From positions 352,284,425 to 352,348,424 of the forward strand of contig OV050030.1 in NCBI GenBank assembly GCA_920105625.2: DNA of 64,000 bases. Direction: 5' to 3'. The notes under the pieces were generated by a model, which worked only from the letters and a program-made list of their open reading frames with translations, made no database searches and had not been told where the DNA came from. The stretch is from Clusia tigrina (lineage: Eukaryota > Arthropoda > Insecta > Diptera > Clusiidae). Below, in pieces: positions 47,673 to 59,620 of this stretch (positions within the stretch are counted from its first letter, which is position 1; every line of letters starts with the position of its first letter). The position numbers and the translations under genes are program-made.

Positions 47673-48470
47673 AGCTCAACAGATTACTGGGAATTATGCG
47701 ATGCATGTGTACAAAATATATTGGGACGCACAATACAGACATACATATGTATAAATATATATATAGACACACATATATTCAGCTTATATCTACATAAGTA
47801 TTCTCTAAGAATACCTGTGGCGCTGCTCATGCTTGCACTTATTCGGGCTCTTGCCATTATTGCACCTCGCCTCAGCACTGATCTTCCATTCCTAGCTCAC
47901 GTCTCGTATTTCCTTCTTCATAGCACATCACTACCGCATTGCTCCTTGACACTCTCGTACTGCTCCACTGCCACTCTCGCAATGCTCGATTGTCACTGCC
48001 GCACTACTCCATTGGCACAACCGCACAGCTCCTTTGTCAGAAACGAACTAAACTTCCTAATACTCGCTGAACCTATTTTCGTTATGTGCGAAACTCAAAC
48101 GCATGGTTGCATTTGATACAGTCCCCGCGAGCAATAGAACGACCTCCTGTCTTTGCTTTCATAAAGTCGCCCTCTATTCGCTCGGCGCAATTGGAAGCAC
48201 GTATATCTTCTGAACAGGCCATGTCAGACGGTTTGTGGCCGTCTGCAAAAGGACTGAACATATTAGCCCATCTCTGTTCCTTATTAGCTCACAAATTCTG
48301 CCCAAAGCCCATTACGCTGGTGGAAAAAGTTTATTCTTGATCAGCACTAATTGACCCAGGCTTATTGTATCTCGTTCTCTGCGCCATTTTTTACGTTCTT
48401 CTTTTTTATCTCTACTAGTTATCCGTAGATAGCTGCTCTTTTGTTAAAATCTTTTGCCCGACAGTGCTCG
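47673..48470. other. Spacer unit 2 between ErrB copies 2 and 3
   Basis: Repeat of spacer unit 1 without R1H and without about 240 bp (its 44284-44521 equivalent), where GTTCTTCTTTTT joins the two sides. It ends CCCGACAGTGCTCG at the copy 3 LTR. Confidence 0.6.
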
Positions 48471-48693
48471 AGTTACGTCAGCAGCGCAATTCAACGCCGC
48501 CAAAGCGACGAAAGTTACGCCAGCAACGCAACCAAACGCTGTACTAGTACTCTTTTCCAATATAAAATATGAATGTACGCAAAGGCGGAAATATATTAAG
48601 AAAAGAAGCCCTCCACTTGCCGAAATGCTCCAACGTCCCCATACTCACATTTCAGTTAGTTCATTTTCTCTTTCTCACTATATTTGTGCAACT
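48471..48693 (+). repeat. ErrB copy 3 LTR, 5' half (interrupted by ErrA copy 2)
   Basis: AGTTACGTCAGCAGCGC to GTGCAACT. It carries the GCTGTACTAGTACTC variant shared only with copy 1. It continues at 59621. Confidence 0.9.
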
Positions 48694-49057
48694 AGTTAAC
48701 ACCCGGCTGAAGGATTTGCCTAAATGCGCACTCTGAAAACTGTCCTGTCAGCATTTGGGATGTTGTGAAACATTCCAATCGCATCATCCAGCAGCCACAG
48801 CTATTGTAAACATTTAAGTGAGATATAAACACATAAGCGAGGTATTATAAGCACTTACGAGTAAGCGAGGTTTCGTATAGCTTTAAGATACAATTGTCAA
48901 ACAGTTCATAAGTAAACTCACAGTGAATGAGTTCATAAGTAAACTCACAGTGAATGAGTTCATAAGTAAACTCACAGTGAATAAGTTCATACGTAAACTT
49001 ATAAGTGAAATAAAGTTTTATTTTTAAAAACCAAAACTTCACCAAAACATATTAATT
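48694..49057 (+). repeat. ErrA copy 2 5' LTR
   Basis: Same ends and internal 27-bp repeats as copy 1, with very few differences by eye. Confidence 0.92.
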
Positions 49058-49548
49058 GGCGATCCTGCCAGGAGAAATAAATACATACGGATATTTGACG
49101 AGTGCCATCCTGGGACCACAAATAAAAAACAACAACCACTTGGGGAAAAGGAATTTACAGCCCATATCATCGTGGGATATAAAAAAAAAAGAATAAATAA
49201 CACTTAAAGAAAACTTTATAAATCAAACGAAATTAATCTTGCGATTCCTAATTCAGGACCCTCCAAGATATAACAAATTATAATTTAAATTTCAAATAAA
49301 ACATCTTAATTAATAATAAATATTTTATAACAGAATTAATAATTTTGCGAATCTGTACTTCGGTATAAGTCAGACCCTCCAGAATATAAAAAACAAAACA
49401 TATAAAAAAATTATCCACAAACTAAATTCAGGACACCGCAAGGACACCGTAAGCTGAATAAAGTTAAGTTTATATATATACATATAAATAAGTATTATAG
49501 AGTAAGAAAAAATAAGTACAAAAGTGTTAAAAAGAGCTTTACATTGAG

Positions 49549-49662
49549 ATGTTAAATTTTTATCAAAAAAACAAAAAAGGCTATACCAGATTATTATATT
49601 GCGATTATTGTGGCTAGGACCATAAAACTAAAAACTGTCCGAAATTAAACAAGTCAAAATAG
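49549..49662 (+). pseudogene. Small leader ORF with zinc-knuckle pattern (ErrA copy 2)
   Basis: Same 38-codon frame as 23776-23889, including the internal TAG in the middle of the Cys/His pattern. One conservative difference follows (NKTK to NKSK). It lies 41 bp before gag. Confidence 0.55.
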
Positions 49663-49703
49663 TTAAACTGGACGATTTAAAAAAATTATTAAAAAATTTA
49701 AAC

Positions 49704-50097
49704 ATGACGACTCTAACAGTAGACCAGATAAACGAAGTAGTTGCAAGGGCGACAGCAAGTTTGAAAGCACAGATAGATAGACTGACAACAGAAATACAAA
49801 CTCTTAAAGTAATAGACTCAATTGTAGAATATGAGGATATAAAGATAGATCCTTCGCTAAATTGTATTGAGTCTCTTGATGCGGTAAAAAGTTTGCCGGA
49901 ATTTCATGGATGTTCCAACAATTATGTCTCTTGGAGACAAGCAGCTATAAATGTGATGAAGATCTATAATTGTTATGTAGGTAATTCAAAATACTACACG
50001 GCAACCACAATTTTGAGAAATAAAATTGTCGGACCCGCAAATGCAGTACTGTCTTCACATGGTACGGCTCTAAATGTTGATGCCATTTTGGCAAGAT
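49704..50097 (+). pseudogene. gag: ErrA copy 2 gag, 5' fragment
   Basis: 131 codons from MTTLTVDQINE to NVDAILAR, then broken at GGCAAGAT, where LoaE sequence begins. It keeps the four codons (TALN) that copy 1 lost. The rest of gag is absent. Confidence 0.9.
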
Positions 50098-53000
50098 CTC
50101 TCAGCCCGCCATGCTCGCTTGTGGGTCGAAACAACCCACTTGTTTGCAGTGGCTTTGATGGCAGCGGAAGGGAGTGGCAGAACAGGCTCAGGGCCAATAA
50201 AAACAGCCTCGGAGCCCATCCTGGCCAAGGAGTCAGAGGTCTCGTTACCCGCAATGCCAGCGTGTCCCGGGACCCAAGTCAACGTCAGACTATTATGTTT
50301 TCCAACACAATTTAGCCTGGATTTGCAGGACCTGACTATCGTGGAAGTGGTGGTCGAACTATCCAAGGCCATGAGCGCAGCTTGGCTGTCACTGCAGACA
50401 CAAATAGATTTGCCTTTCCACCTGTTTTCCACAACAAAGTCCATCGCCTCAAGTATCGCATACACCTCCGCCTGAAACACAGACGCATGCAGACCAAGGG
50501 CAAAGAACCGACGGGTCCCACAGGATTCCACGAAGACACCAGAACCTGAACCCTCTTCAGTCCTGGAGCCATCAGTGAAAATACGGCAGCAGTGTTTTCC
50601 GGGCTCGTTCTCGGGATCTAACCATAAACGACCCTCTGGCAGCAACACATTGTACCGCTTTTCTAGTATGACGGTTGACGACATGGAGTCCGGGGGCATA
50701 GACAGGATTGCAGAATCGATGTCAGTGCCTGCGCCGTCGTCCAACATCGAGCACACCCCATACCAGTGGCCACTATGTTTCACTCTGCAGATGGCCTTAA
50801 TGGCCTCTCCGCGGATGAAGACATCTAGTGGCGGGAGTTTCACCAAAGCATCAAGTGCCGGGCCTGGAGTAGTCGGAAATGCTCCGGTACAACATATGGC
50901 CACAGCACGTTGTAGTTTTGATAGAGCTTTTTTGACCCCTACAAGAGAAAGTCTGCTCATCCAAACCATCGATGCATAGGTGATAATAGGTCTTACCATA
51001 GCTGTATAGATCCATAGGACCTTACTAGGGGAAAGACCCCATGTCTTACCAAATATACCCTTACACTGCCAAAAAACTGACAGTGCTTTGGATGTCTTCA
51101 GTTCGACATGTGTTTTCCAAAGAAGTTTGTTATCAAGGATGACTCCAAGATATTTGATTTCCTTGGATAGCTGGATAGTGACTCCTTTAAGTGTAGGCAG
51201 AATAAGTCCATCAAGCTTTCTCCTTCTGGTAAAGAGGACAATACCAGTCTTGACAGGATTAGCCGATAGCCCATTCGCACTGCACCAAGTGTCAATCATA
51301 TCCAGAGTTCTCTGCACCCTTCTGCAGACAATCATAAGGGATGGACCTGTCACAAGACAGCCAACATCATCCGCATATGCCTGAGCGTAGACACCCGAGC
51401 CATTAATGGCGTTAAGCAGGGGATCGATTACCATGCACCAGAGCAACGGAGACAGTACGCCACCTTGGGGACAGTCTCTATTAACCCCAGACGACACCAG
51501 CATATCTTTCTCCGCCCGCACCGTTATGATTCTCTGGGCCAGCATTGAACGTATCCAACTTACTAGAGCCCGGTCTACGCCATGCCGCCTAGCAGAGCCG
51601 CACATAATGTCGAAAGTAGCATTGTCAAACGCACCCTCTATGTCCACAAAGATGCCCATTGCGTATTCTTTCCTGTCGATGGCTCGCTCTATCCTTCCAA
51701 TGAGATTTTGCAGAGCCGTCTAACAGGATTTTCCGCTTTGATAGGCATGCTGAAATGGAGAGAGTGGATGCGTCTTCAGAGACTCCCTACGCATGCGAAG
51801 CTCCACCAGCCGCTCTAAACTCTTTAGCATGAACGCGGTTATACTAATAGGTCTGAAGCTCTTGGGATTGGTGTAGTCGTCTCTTCCAACCTTAGGAATG
51901 AAATCAACCCTCACCATCCTCCAAGAGCGTGATACATAGGCCAGTGCGAGAAATGCAGTGAAGATCTTTTTCAGTGCTTCCAACACTAACTCAATGCCTT
52001 CCTTCAACACAATCGGATATATGCCATCCAGTTCGGGCGACTTGAAGCTGTCAAAGGATTTGATAGCAAATCCAATAGCAGTCTCATTCGCCACAGTTCT
52101 GGCGACATACCAATCATGTCGAGAGGGCGCAGCTGCCCTGACAACATTTCCGACCAAAGGTGGTTGTTGACGGGCTATGCTTACCTGATTTCCTGGAAAG
52201 TGTGACTCCAACAGCAAGCTGAGTGTCTCACTTTGCCTCTCCGTATAGGAGCCATCAGGTTTCCTGAGCGACCCCAGCTTAGCGGTTTGGTCCTTTTTCA
52301 GGACTTTCACCAGTTTTGCCGTGTCACTCAGGGATTCGATATCACTGCAGAAGTCTCTAAAAGAAGTCCTTTTCGAGTCCCGAATTAGCTTCTTGTAGTC
52401 CCTCTGAATACGTCGCTATCGTTCCCAGTCCTCATCAAGATTCGTCTTGAGGGCTCGGTTGAGGAGTTTTCTAGACTCACGCCTCAGCACCTGAAGCTCT
52501 CGGTTCCCCCATGGAACAGGAGTCCAGCTAAGAGGAGGTCTAATTGGGCAGGCTAGCTCGAAGCTGTTTGTTAGAGCGGTGTTGAGATGCTCAACAGCCG
52601 CCTCAACATTCTGCTCCTTGCGAAGTCTCAGTGGCGTCACGTGATTGCTACGCAGTGCCTCCCTGAACTTCGGCCAGTCTGTTTTTCTTGGGTTTCTGGT
52701 GGGCAATGGCATCTGCGCCTGCTCGCCACACTGAAACTCAATGTATCTGTGGTCCGAGCACGAGTCTTCGGCGAGGACCCTCCAGTTGTTGATCGACCAC
52801 CCCAGTCTTGGATTTGACAGGGTGACGTCAATTACCTCCTGCCTTCTCGTAGTTACAAAAGTAGGCTGCCTGCCTATATTGTGGATGTTCAGGCTGGAGG
52901 AGGCAATATACTCGAAAAGTCGAGAGCCCCGCTCATTGCACTTGCTGCTGCCCCAGATCGTATGCTGGGCATTAGCATCGCAGCAAAGAACCAGACCAAG

Positions 53001-53438
53001 ACCGCGCCGCTCACAGAACCCTACGAGAGTAGCGACCTTCCCAGGTGGTGGCGCCTCCAAAGCATCGTAAGGAAAGTAAGCAGATGCAATCACAAACCTC
53101 GACCATCCGTGCATACTCTTAAAACTAATCTCTGCCGCAACCAGATCCTGACAACAGAATGCGTCAAGGCAGGTCGCTGCGAGATGGGATGATATTATAA
53201 GACCGGCTCTTGGTCTAATCGAGTTTCTGTCATATAATATCGTGGCCCCTTTCAACAAGCCAAGGCCACAGAGGCGACCCCTAAAGACCCAGGGCTCTTG
53301 TACTGTTGTTATGTGAGGTGATGTGTGCAGCTGGGTTAGTCGTCTACTTAGGAGTACAGTATCGGCTTTAGAATGCTGCAAGTTGATCTGCGTTACCGTC
53401 AAAGGACGATAGCTACGAGAATCGTACGAGCCACTCAT
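50098..53438 (-). pseudogene. LoaE ORF2: endonuclease, RT, RNase H; two stop codons, 3' end lost
   Basis: A single frame from ATGAGTGG at 53438 to the truncation, interrupted only by TAG at 52416-52418 and TAG at 51720-51722. Endonuclease: VTQINLQHSKADTVLL, VQEPWVFRG, CCDANAQHTIWGSSKCNERG, CSDHRYIEF. RT: SFRPISITAFMLKSLERLVE, FVDIEGAFDNA, DCPQGGVLSPLLWCMV, AYADDVGCLV. RNase H: IFTDGSRTEEGSGSGVF, ASVFQAEVYAILEAM, CSDSQAALMAL, LTWVPGHAGIAGNETSDSLA. The C-terminal finger is missing. Start codon and ORF1 stop overlap as ATGA. Confidence 0.9.
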
Positions 53439-54694
53439 CTGGGAAAGACATGAAAGGTCACAGTCCCAAAGAAGAGACTCAGACGGCTCCGGTACCGAGA
53501 AACCATGACATCAACAGTGGCCTCATCCACTCGCACCACAAGACTAGCACCTTCTTTACCATCCCGGTTGCTACCCCTGGTGTGCGAAAGAACTCTCCAA
53601 AGCCTCGTGTTGATGCCAGGGTTCTGAGCACGCAGACAAGAAAGGACATCTGTGGTCGTCAGATCGGGATCCGGAATCCAGCAGATGGCCTTCCTGAGGG
53701 ACACGCCTGCTTCGCTATAGACCGCGAAGCGAGTGGTCCCCATGGGGGGCACGTCCTTGACTGCACCCCTGAGCCAATCAAAGTTGGCCTGAGACGTGCA
53801 CGACATCTGTAGAGTGCCGTCCTTTGTCTCATAGCCCCTCGCATTAGCTTCAGGACCGGAGGCAATGACGCGACGCATCAGATGACCTTTGCAGTGTTTT
53901 ATTTCTGCATCAGTTAGATGATGGTCAGGCCCCAGCTTCCCAATCACCGCCATTGGTTGCGGGCCGTTAGCCTTCTCGCTGTACGATGGCTTGGCTGCAC
54001 CTTTGGAAGTGCTTGGGCGAAAGTCCAGCTCACCACCCGCCACTGGCAGAGATTTCGCCGGGCAGATGGTTTTGCTGGATACGAGGGGCTGGGCAAGTTG
54101 CAGCTTATTTGCAACATTCTTCCCCTCCACATTAGCCGCCACCGAGGTTTCGCTCGTACCCTTTGGGGTCGTGGCGCCACCAGCAGTAACAGCTGCAGGG
54201 CAGGTGGGAGTGCTGTTTTCAGCAACAATCTTCCGCCGCTTACCTCGCGAGCGAGCTTTCGGAGCGGTCAATCCCTCCGCAGGCTCGGTGGCTTCCGTGG
54301 GTGTCACTTCCGCCGACCTGGGCCTTTTGGAGGGAGTCGACACAGAAGGGCCGGCAGAGCCACGTGAGGATTTCTCCTGCATGAGCCTATCAAGCCGCTT
54401 CTTTCTCTGTCTCCTCGCTTGAGTTCGCGTTACCCTAGAACCATTGGTAGGTCGTTCCGCCACTGTGGTGACTTCCCGACGCAGGCCCTCTGGATCCAGG
54501 GTACGTTCCTCCGTCTCTGAAGAAGAAGAGATTGCGGTTACAATCCCCGTCTCCTCCACGATGCGCTCTCGCTGATAAAGGCGAGAGACTTTAGCGATGG
54601 TTGGGACCTCCAGAATCCGTGCCCCTGCCGCCGAAGCGGGTGGATTTCCACATGCGTGGGTTCCACCTGGAGTACTAAATCTTTTGTTGTCCAT
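53435..54694 (-). CDS. LoaE ORF1, apparently intact
   Basis: 419 codons from MDNKRFSTPGGTHACGN. The basic, Arg/Lys/Ser/Pro-rich N-terminal 200 residues include RTQARRQRKKRLDRLM. The C-terminal folded part (about residues 270-419) has LTDAEIKHCKGHLMRRVIAS, CTSQANFDWLRGAVKDVPPM, RKAICWIPDPDLTTTDVLSC and LSLFFGTVTFHVFPR, a DUF4780-like layout as in LoaD ORF1. No CCHC motif. The ORF shows no internal stop, but the element is truncated, so it counts as an open frame in a dead element. Confidence 0.82.
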   Translation of the reverse strand: MDNKRFSTPGGTHACGNPPASAAGARILEVPTIAKVSRLYQRERIVEETGIVTAISSSSETEERTLDPEGLRREVTTVAERPTNGSRVTRTQARRQRKKRLDRLMQEKSSRGSAGPSVSTPSKRPRSAEVTPTEATEPAEGLTAPKARSRGKRRKIVAENSTPTCPAAVTAGGATTPKGTSETSVAANVEGKNVANKLQLAQPLVSSKTICPAKSLPVAGGELDFRPSTSKGAAKPSYSEKANGPQPMAVIGKLGPDHHLTDAEIKHCKGHLMRRVIASGPEANARGYETKDGTLQMSCTSQANFDWLRGAVKDVPPMGTTRFAVYSEAGVSLRKAICWIPDPDLTTTDVLSCLRAQNPGINTRLWRVLSHTRGSNRDGKEGASLVVRVDEATVDVMVSRYRSRLSLFFGTVTFHVFPR

Positions 54695-54906
54695 CGCCAG
54701 ACGGTGGTTTTTGTTCGGGACTCCTCCCCAGCCAGTTTGGTCCGCGGATGGTACCCATTCTCTATACCATCATTGTGATAGACAGACAGCCATAACTCCC
54801 GCCCCTCCTAAGAGGTTCAGAAGTAATATCATTTGCCTACCAAAGTCCCCCTATCCGCCACCTGGGGACGCATCCGATGGGATGTCAGGCAAATCCAACA
54901 CGGATA
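54695..54906 (-). other. LoaE 5' UTR
   Basis: GC-richer DNA between ORF1 and the ErrA junction at AACCCTTTGATATA. No clear target duplication at the junction. Confidence 0.6.
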
Positions 54907-57859
54907 AACCCTTTGATATAATACCACATAAGTGCGTAAGTTCAATACATGGGAGAACGATAATTAAAACATATTACATGGTTAATATTTTCGGGGTAAA
55001 AACTATTTTTTATGAATTACAGAATTAAAGCATTATGATGCAATAATAGGTATAGAGCTATTAAAAACAATAAATGGTAATCTTAATTTGAAAGAAACTC
55101 AATTAGAATATGAAAACAATAACATTGAAAAGTTGAATTATAATGAATCTGAAGAAATAAATAATCTCAACATAGATGAGACTGTTTCTGAAGAAATGAG
55201 AGATAAATTATTAAAAATTATTAGATGTTATTCTATACCTTTTTCGACCCAAGAAACTTCCTTACCTTTCAATACAAAAGTAAAGGCATCAATCCGTACA
55301 AAAACTACTGAACCAATATGGTCAAAAGGATATCCTTATCCATTGTCAGCAAATGAGTTTGTAAATGACGAAATACAGCGACTTTTAAAAAATGATATAA
55401 TAAGACAATCGCGTTCACCTTACAATTCCCCCGTATGGGTGGTACCAAAAAAAGGTTTTAACGAGGACGGTAGTAAAAAACAAAGATTAGTCATAGACTA
55501 TAGAAAATTGAATCAGAATACAATTTTTGATCGTTATCCGATCCCGGACGTCAGTGTAATTTTGTACAATCTTGGAAAATCAAAATATTTTACTACACTT
55601 GACTTAGAAAGTGGTTTTCACCAAATCCTTATCAATGAGGACGATAAAGCAAAAACTGCTTTTTCCGTTAATAATGGAAAGTATGAATTCAATAGAATGC
55701 CATTCGGTCTCAAAAATGCGCCTTCAATATTCCAGAGAGAAATAGATGACATTTTGAGAGATTCTATAGGGAAAATATGTCATATCTATATGGATGACGT
55801 AATAATATATTCAGAAACAGAACAAGAACATATTGATCATATTAATCAAGTACTAAAATCATGAAATAATGCTAATATGCGAATATCAAAAGAGAAGTCA
55901 AAATTCTTCAAAAAAGAAATTGAATTCCTTGGTTTTTTAGTAACACAGAATTATATAAAAACAGATCCTAAAAAAGTAGAAACTATAAAAAACTTTCCAG
56001 AACCAAAGACGCTTAGACAGCTAAGGTCATTTCTCGGTTTGGCTGGATATTACAGAAAATTTGTGAAAAATTATGCTTTTATAGCCAAATCAATGACTGA
56101 ATATTTAAAAGGACCAAATGGAAAAATTGGTCAAAATCATAGCAAAAATGTGAAAATTACATTTTGTAGTGATGCTAAAGAGGCTTTCAAAAACATTAAA
56201 GAAAAACTTTGTGAAAATGTTGTACTAACACAACCAGATTTTAGTAGAGGTTTTGAATTAACCACAGATGCAAGTAACTCAGCCATAGGCGCAGTCTTGT
56301 CACAAGAAAGAAAACCAATTATTTTCATTAGTAGGAGTTTAAGTGAAACAGAAAAGAGATATGCAACAAATAAGAAGGAGATGTTAGCCATAGTCTGGGC
56401 ATTAAAAAATTTACGAAATTATTTATACGGATCATCAAATTTAATAATTAATACAGACCACCAACCATTAACCTTTGCTATAAGTGATAAAAATCCAAAT
56501 ATAAAGCTAAAAAGATGGAAAGCTTTTATTGAGGAATATTCACCAGAAATAAGGTATAAGCCAGGCAAAGAAAATGTTGTAGCGGACGCCTTGAGTAGAC
56601 AATTTATTAATAATTTAAGTGATGACAAACAGACAATACATTCTCAAGAAAGCAGTGATAATGACTCACTTAAAAGAGTAAATGCACCAGTTAACTGTTT
56701 CCGACAGCAGATAATACTAGAAGAACACCCAACAGAAACGAACTTGACATCAACACAAAGATTTCAAAGTTTTTGGAGACACGAAATAAGATTCGATACA
56801 CATTAAAAATTAATCCAAGAATTTAAAAAAATATTGAAACCAAATGTAATAACAGCAATTTATGTAACATCAGAAATAATAGAAAGAACATTGCCAGAAA
56901 TAAAAAGACATTTTACACAACAATCTTTTGTACATACGACAAAAATGGTAATGGATATAACAAATCCGGACGATCAAAACGATTTAATACATAGATTTCA
57001 CACTAGAGCTCATAGAAATGCTAAGGAAAATTATAAACAACTCCTAATAGACTATTTTTTCCCAACAGCACAAAAAAGATTCCAAGAGTTTGTGAAGAAT
57101 TGTGACATATGCCAACAAACAAAATATGATAGGCATCCAATTAAAGAACCCATTGGCGAGACGCCAATTCCACAAAGGGTCGGTGAAATGTTACATATAG
57201 ATTTCTTCTTTATAGATCGTGAGATATTTCTAACAGCCATTGACAAATATTCAAAGTATCTAATCGTTAGACATGTTCAATCAAAAATAGAGGCTAGACA
57301 TATATTATTAGAAATAGTTCAAACATTTGGCACAGTAGAAAATATATATTCAGATAATGAGGCAACCTTTACAAGTGAAGTTATGAAACAAATGTATAGA
57401 AATAATGGAATTCATTTAAAAACTACTGCGACTATTCATTCATTATCAAATGGTCAAATTGAAAGGGTACATTCGACCCTTACGGAAATTATTAAATGCA
57501 TGAAACTGGAAAGAAACATTAGTGATATCAGAGAACTTGTCATATTATCTACAATGAGATATAACGAAACAATTCACTCCGTTACTAATAAAAAACCAAA
57601 AGATATATTTTTTAATCAAAACTTATACGAAAATATTAATAATACCTTAAGAGAAAAGCAGGTAAAGGACTTAGAGTACCATAATACAAAGAGAAAAGGA
57701 AGAGATTTTGAGGTAGGTCAAAAGGTATTCATTAAAACAGATAGACGCGTAAATAAAGTGGCACCGAAATATAAAAAAGCCTATGTGCAAGAGAATTTAA
57801 AGAATAAAATAATCACGAATAGAAATAACACTATTCATAAAGATAATATCAAATCATAA
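54907..57859 (+). pseudogene. pol: ErrA copy 2 pol, 5'-truncated
   Basis: Begins inside the protease domain (after the active site, which is deleted). A frameshift at 55020 (TTACAGAATTAAAG versus copy 1 TTACCAGAATTAAAG) lies in the protease. The RT frame 55088-55864 is open, with [28 protein letters not shown] and the intact catalytic HIYMDDVIIYS. TGA at about 55862, then RNase H 55877-56806 (ELTTDASNSAIGAVLSQ, TDHQPLTFAI, ADALSRQF). TAA at about 56804, then integrase 56834-57859, open, with HTRAHRNA, CDICQQTKY, HIDFFF, SDNEATF and GQIERVHS (35 residues between the last Asp and Glu). Confidence 0.92.
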
Positions 57860-57865
57860 TTACAG

Positions 57866-59239
57866 ATGCTATTTTTACTTTTAATCATTGGAGTCTCAAC
57901 AGCAGACATAATAGACTATACTCGTGAACCCTATGTACTTATCGAAGATGGTTTAACTGCAACATATTCAAATTATGGAGAAATTTTTCACATTGCAAAC
58001 TGCACACAGTATCAAGCAATGATTAATAATACAAGAAAAAATATGAATTTGATCAATGAACCTTCAGCTCAAAAACAAGCAACCGAAATGGATCTAAGTC
58101 ATATTGAACATCTTCTCGAACAACTAACAGTACATCATAGAATGAGACGGGGAATAAATGAACTGGGCACTATTTGGAAGTGGATTGCAGGGACACCTGA
58201 CCACGACGACCAAGTACGAGTAGAACAGAAAATTAGAGAACTTGTCGAAAACAATAACAGACAATTTACAATTTCCGTACAAATACAATACTTGACAAAC
58301 AAGTTAAATCAATCTAAAGAAACTTCTCCATACCAATACTTTTTTAAAACAGAGAAATAGATTTTTGCTTATAGAGCTTGATAATCTTATACAAACAATA
58401 AATTTAGGAAAACTAGGTATTTTAAATACTTTGGTACTTAATACAAAAGAAATTCGCGAAATAATAAAGACAGAGAAACAACAACTATCCTTAGTTGATA
58501 TAATTAATGTATATAAATTTAACATTATTCAAAATAATGATGTAATAGTTATTTACATAAAATATCCAATAATCGATCATATATGTACCAATTATATTGT
58601 TAAAGGAATAAATAATGGAAATGGAAAAATCCAAATTTATCGCGAGAATTTTGCTAATTGTAATAACGAATATAAAGCAACAATTGATTTTAAAATTGAG
58701 TTAAACCATATTTATTGTAAGACATTGAACGAAACCTCCTGTATAATAAATTTACTTAATAAAAACAAATCCAAATGTAATTTGCTTAAAGAAAATAATA
58801 AAAATATCGAAATAATTAAAGACGGAACAGCAGTGGTATCCATAAAATTAATAATGTTAAATTAAATGGAACATATTTAATATCTTTTAATGATTCAATT
58901 GAAATTGATAACGTAACTTATGTTAACTATAAAGGTTATATACTAAATCAAATAAGAATAAATCCACCAACACAAATCGAAATCTTGGACTACATCGAAA
59001 GTGAAAATAAAGAATTAAAATTTAAAAATATTGACCTATTGTCACCAATAAATGAAGATATCAATCAACACCCAATTTTATGGACCATTATAATAACTAC
59101 AATAATAATTTCAACAATAATTGCGATCATCAAAATAAAAAGCTTTTATCAAAAATTCCAAGAAAAGCGCAAAAGAAAAGCAATCGAATCAGCAGTAAAC
59201 AAAATTCAAAAACTTCAAGATCAATTCCTAGGATTGTAA
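57866..59239 (+). pseudogene. env: ErrA copy 2 env, broken in two places
   Basis: ATAATTACAG then ATG at 57866. Signal peptide MLFLLLIIGVSTA, furin-like HHRMRRG followed by TIWKWIAGTPDHDDQ, and heptad-like segments. An extra T in a run near 58343 ends this frame at 58360. The frame resumes 58365-58865, then a shift shared with copy 1 near 58850. The last part (58985-59239) has the membrane anchor WTIIITTIIISTIIAIIK and a basic tail. The N-terminal third is better preserved than in copy 1. Confidence 0.9.
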
Positions 59240-59249
59240 TCATTAACGA

Positions 59250-59620
59250 AGGGGGAAGTTAACACCCGGCTGAAAGATTTGCCTAAATGCGCACTCTGAA
59301 AACTGTCCTGTCAGCATTTGGGATGTTGTGAAACATTCCAATCGCATCATCCAGCAGCCACAGCTATTGTAAACATTTAAGTGAGATATAAACACATAAG
59401 CGAGGTATTATAAACACTTCCGAGTAAGCGAGGTTTCGTATAGCTTTAAGATACAATTGTCAAACAGTTCATAAGTAAACTCACAGTGAATGAGTTCATA
59501 AGTAAACTCACAGTGAATGAGTTCATAAGTAAACTCACAGTGAATAAGTTCATACGTAAACTTATAAGTGAAATAAAGTTTTATTTTTAAAAACCAAAAC
59601 TTCACCAAAACATATTAATT
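59250..59620 (+). repeat. ErrA copy 2 polypurine tract and complete 3' LTR
   Basis: AGGGGGA then AGTTAACACCCGGCTGAAAG to ACATATTAATT, followed by target duplication CAACT. Compared with the copy 2 5' LTR it shows only a few differences by eye (for example GAAGG/GAAAG, TTACGAG/TTCCGAG). Confidence 0.92.

Larger units (their letters stand above)
50098..54906 (-). mobile_element. LoaE: second LOA-like non-LTR retrotransposon, 3'-truncated
   Basis: 4.8 kb on the minus strand. A 5' UTR of about 200 bp is followed by ORF1 and ORF2. The 3' end is lost inside the RNase H region, and ErrA sequence from gag to protease is missing at the other side. A deletion therefore took place with or after insertion, and no target duplication is left. 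It is a different family from LoaD. Confidence 0.88.
48694..59620 (+). mobile_element. ErrA copy 2, complete ends, holding LoaE
   Basis: Both LTRs (48694-49057 and 59257-59620) are 364 bp. The target duplication CAACT is intact at 48689-48693 and 59621-59625. The gag 3' half and protease N-terminus are deleted around LoaE. Pol and env carry two stops and a shift shared with copy 1, plus its own changes. Confidence 0.93.
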
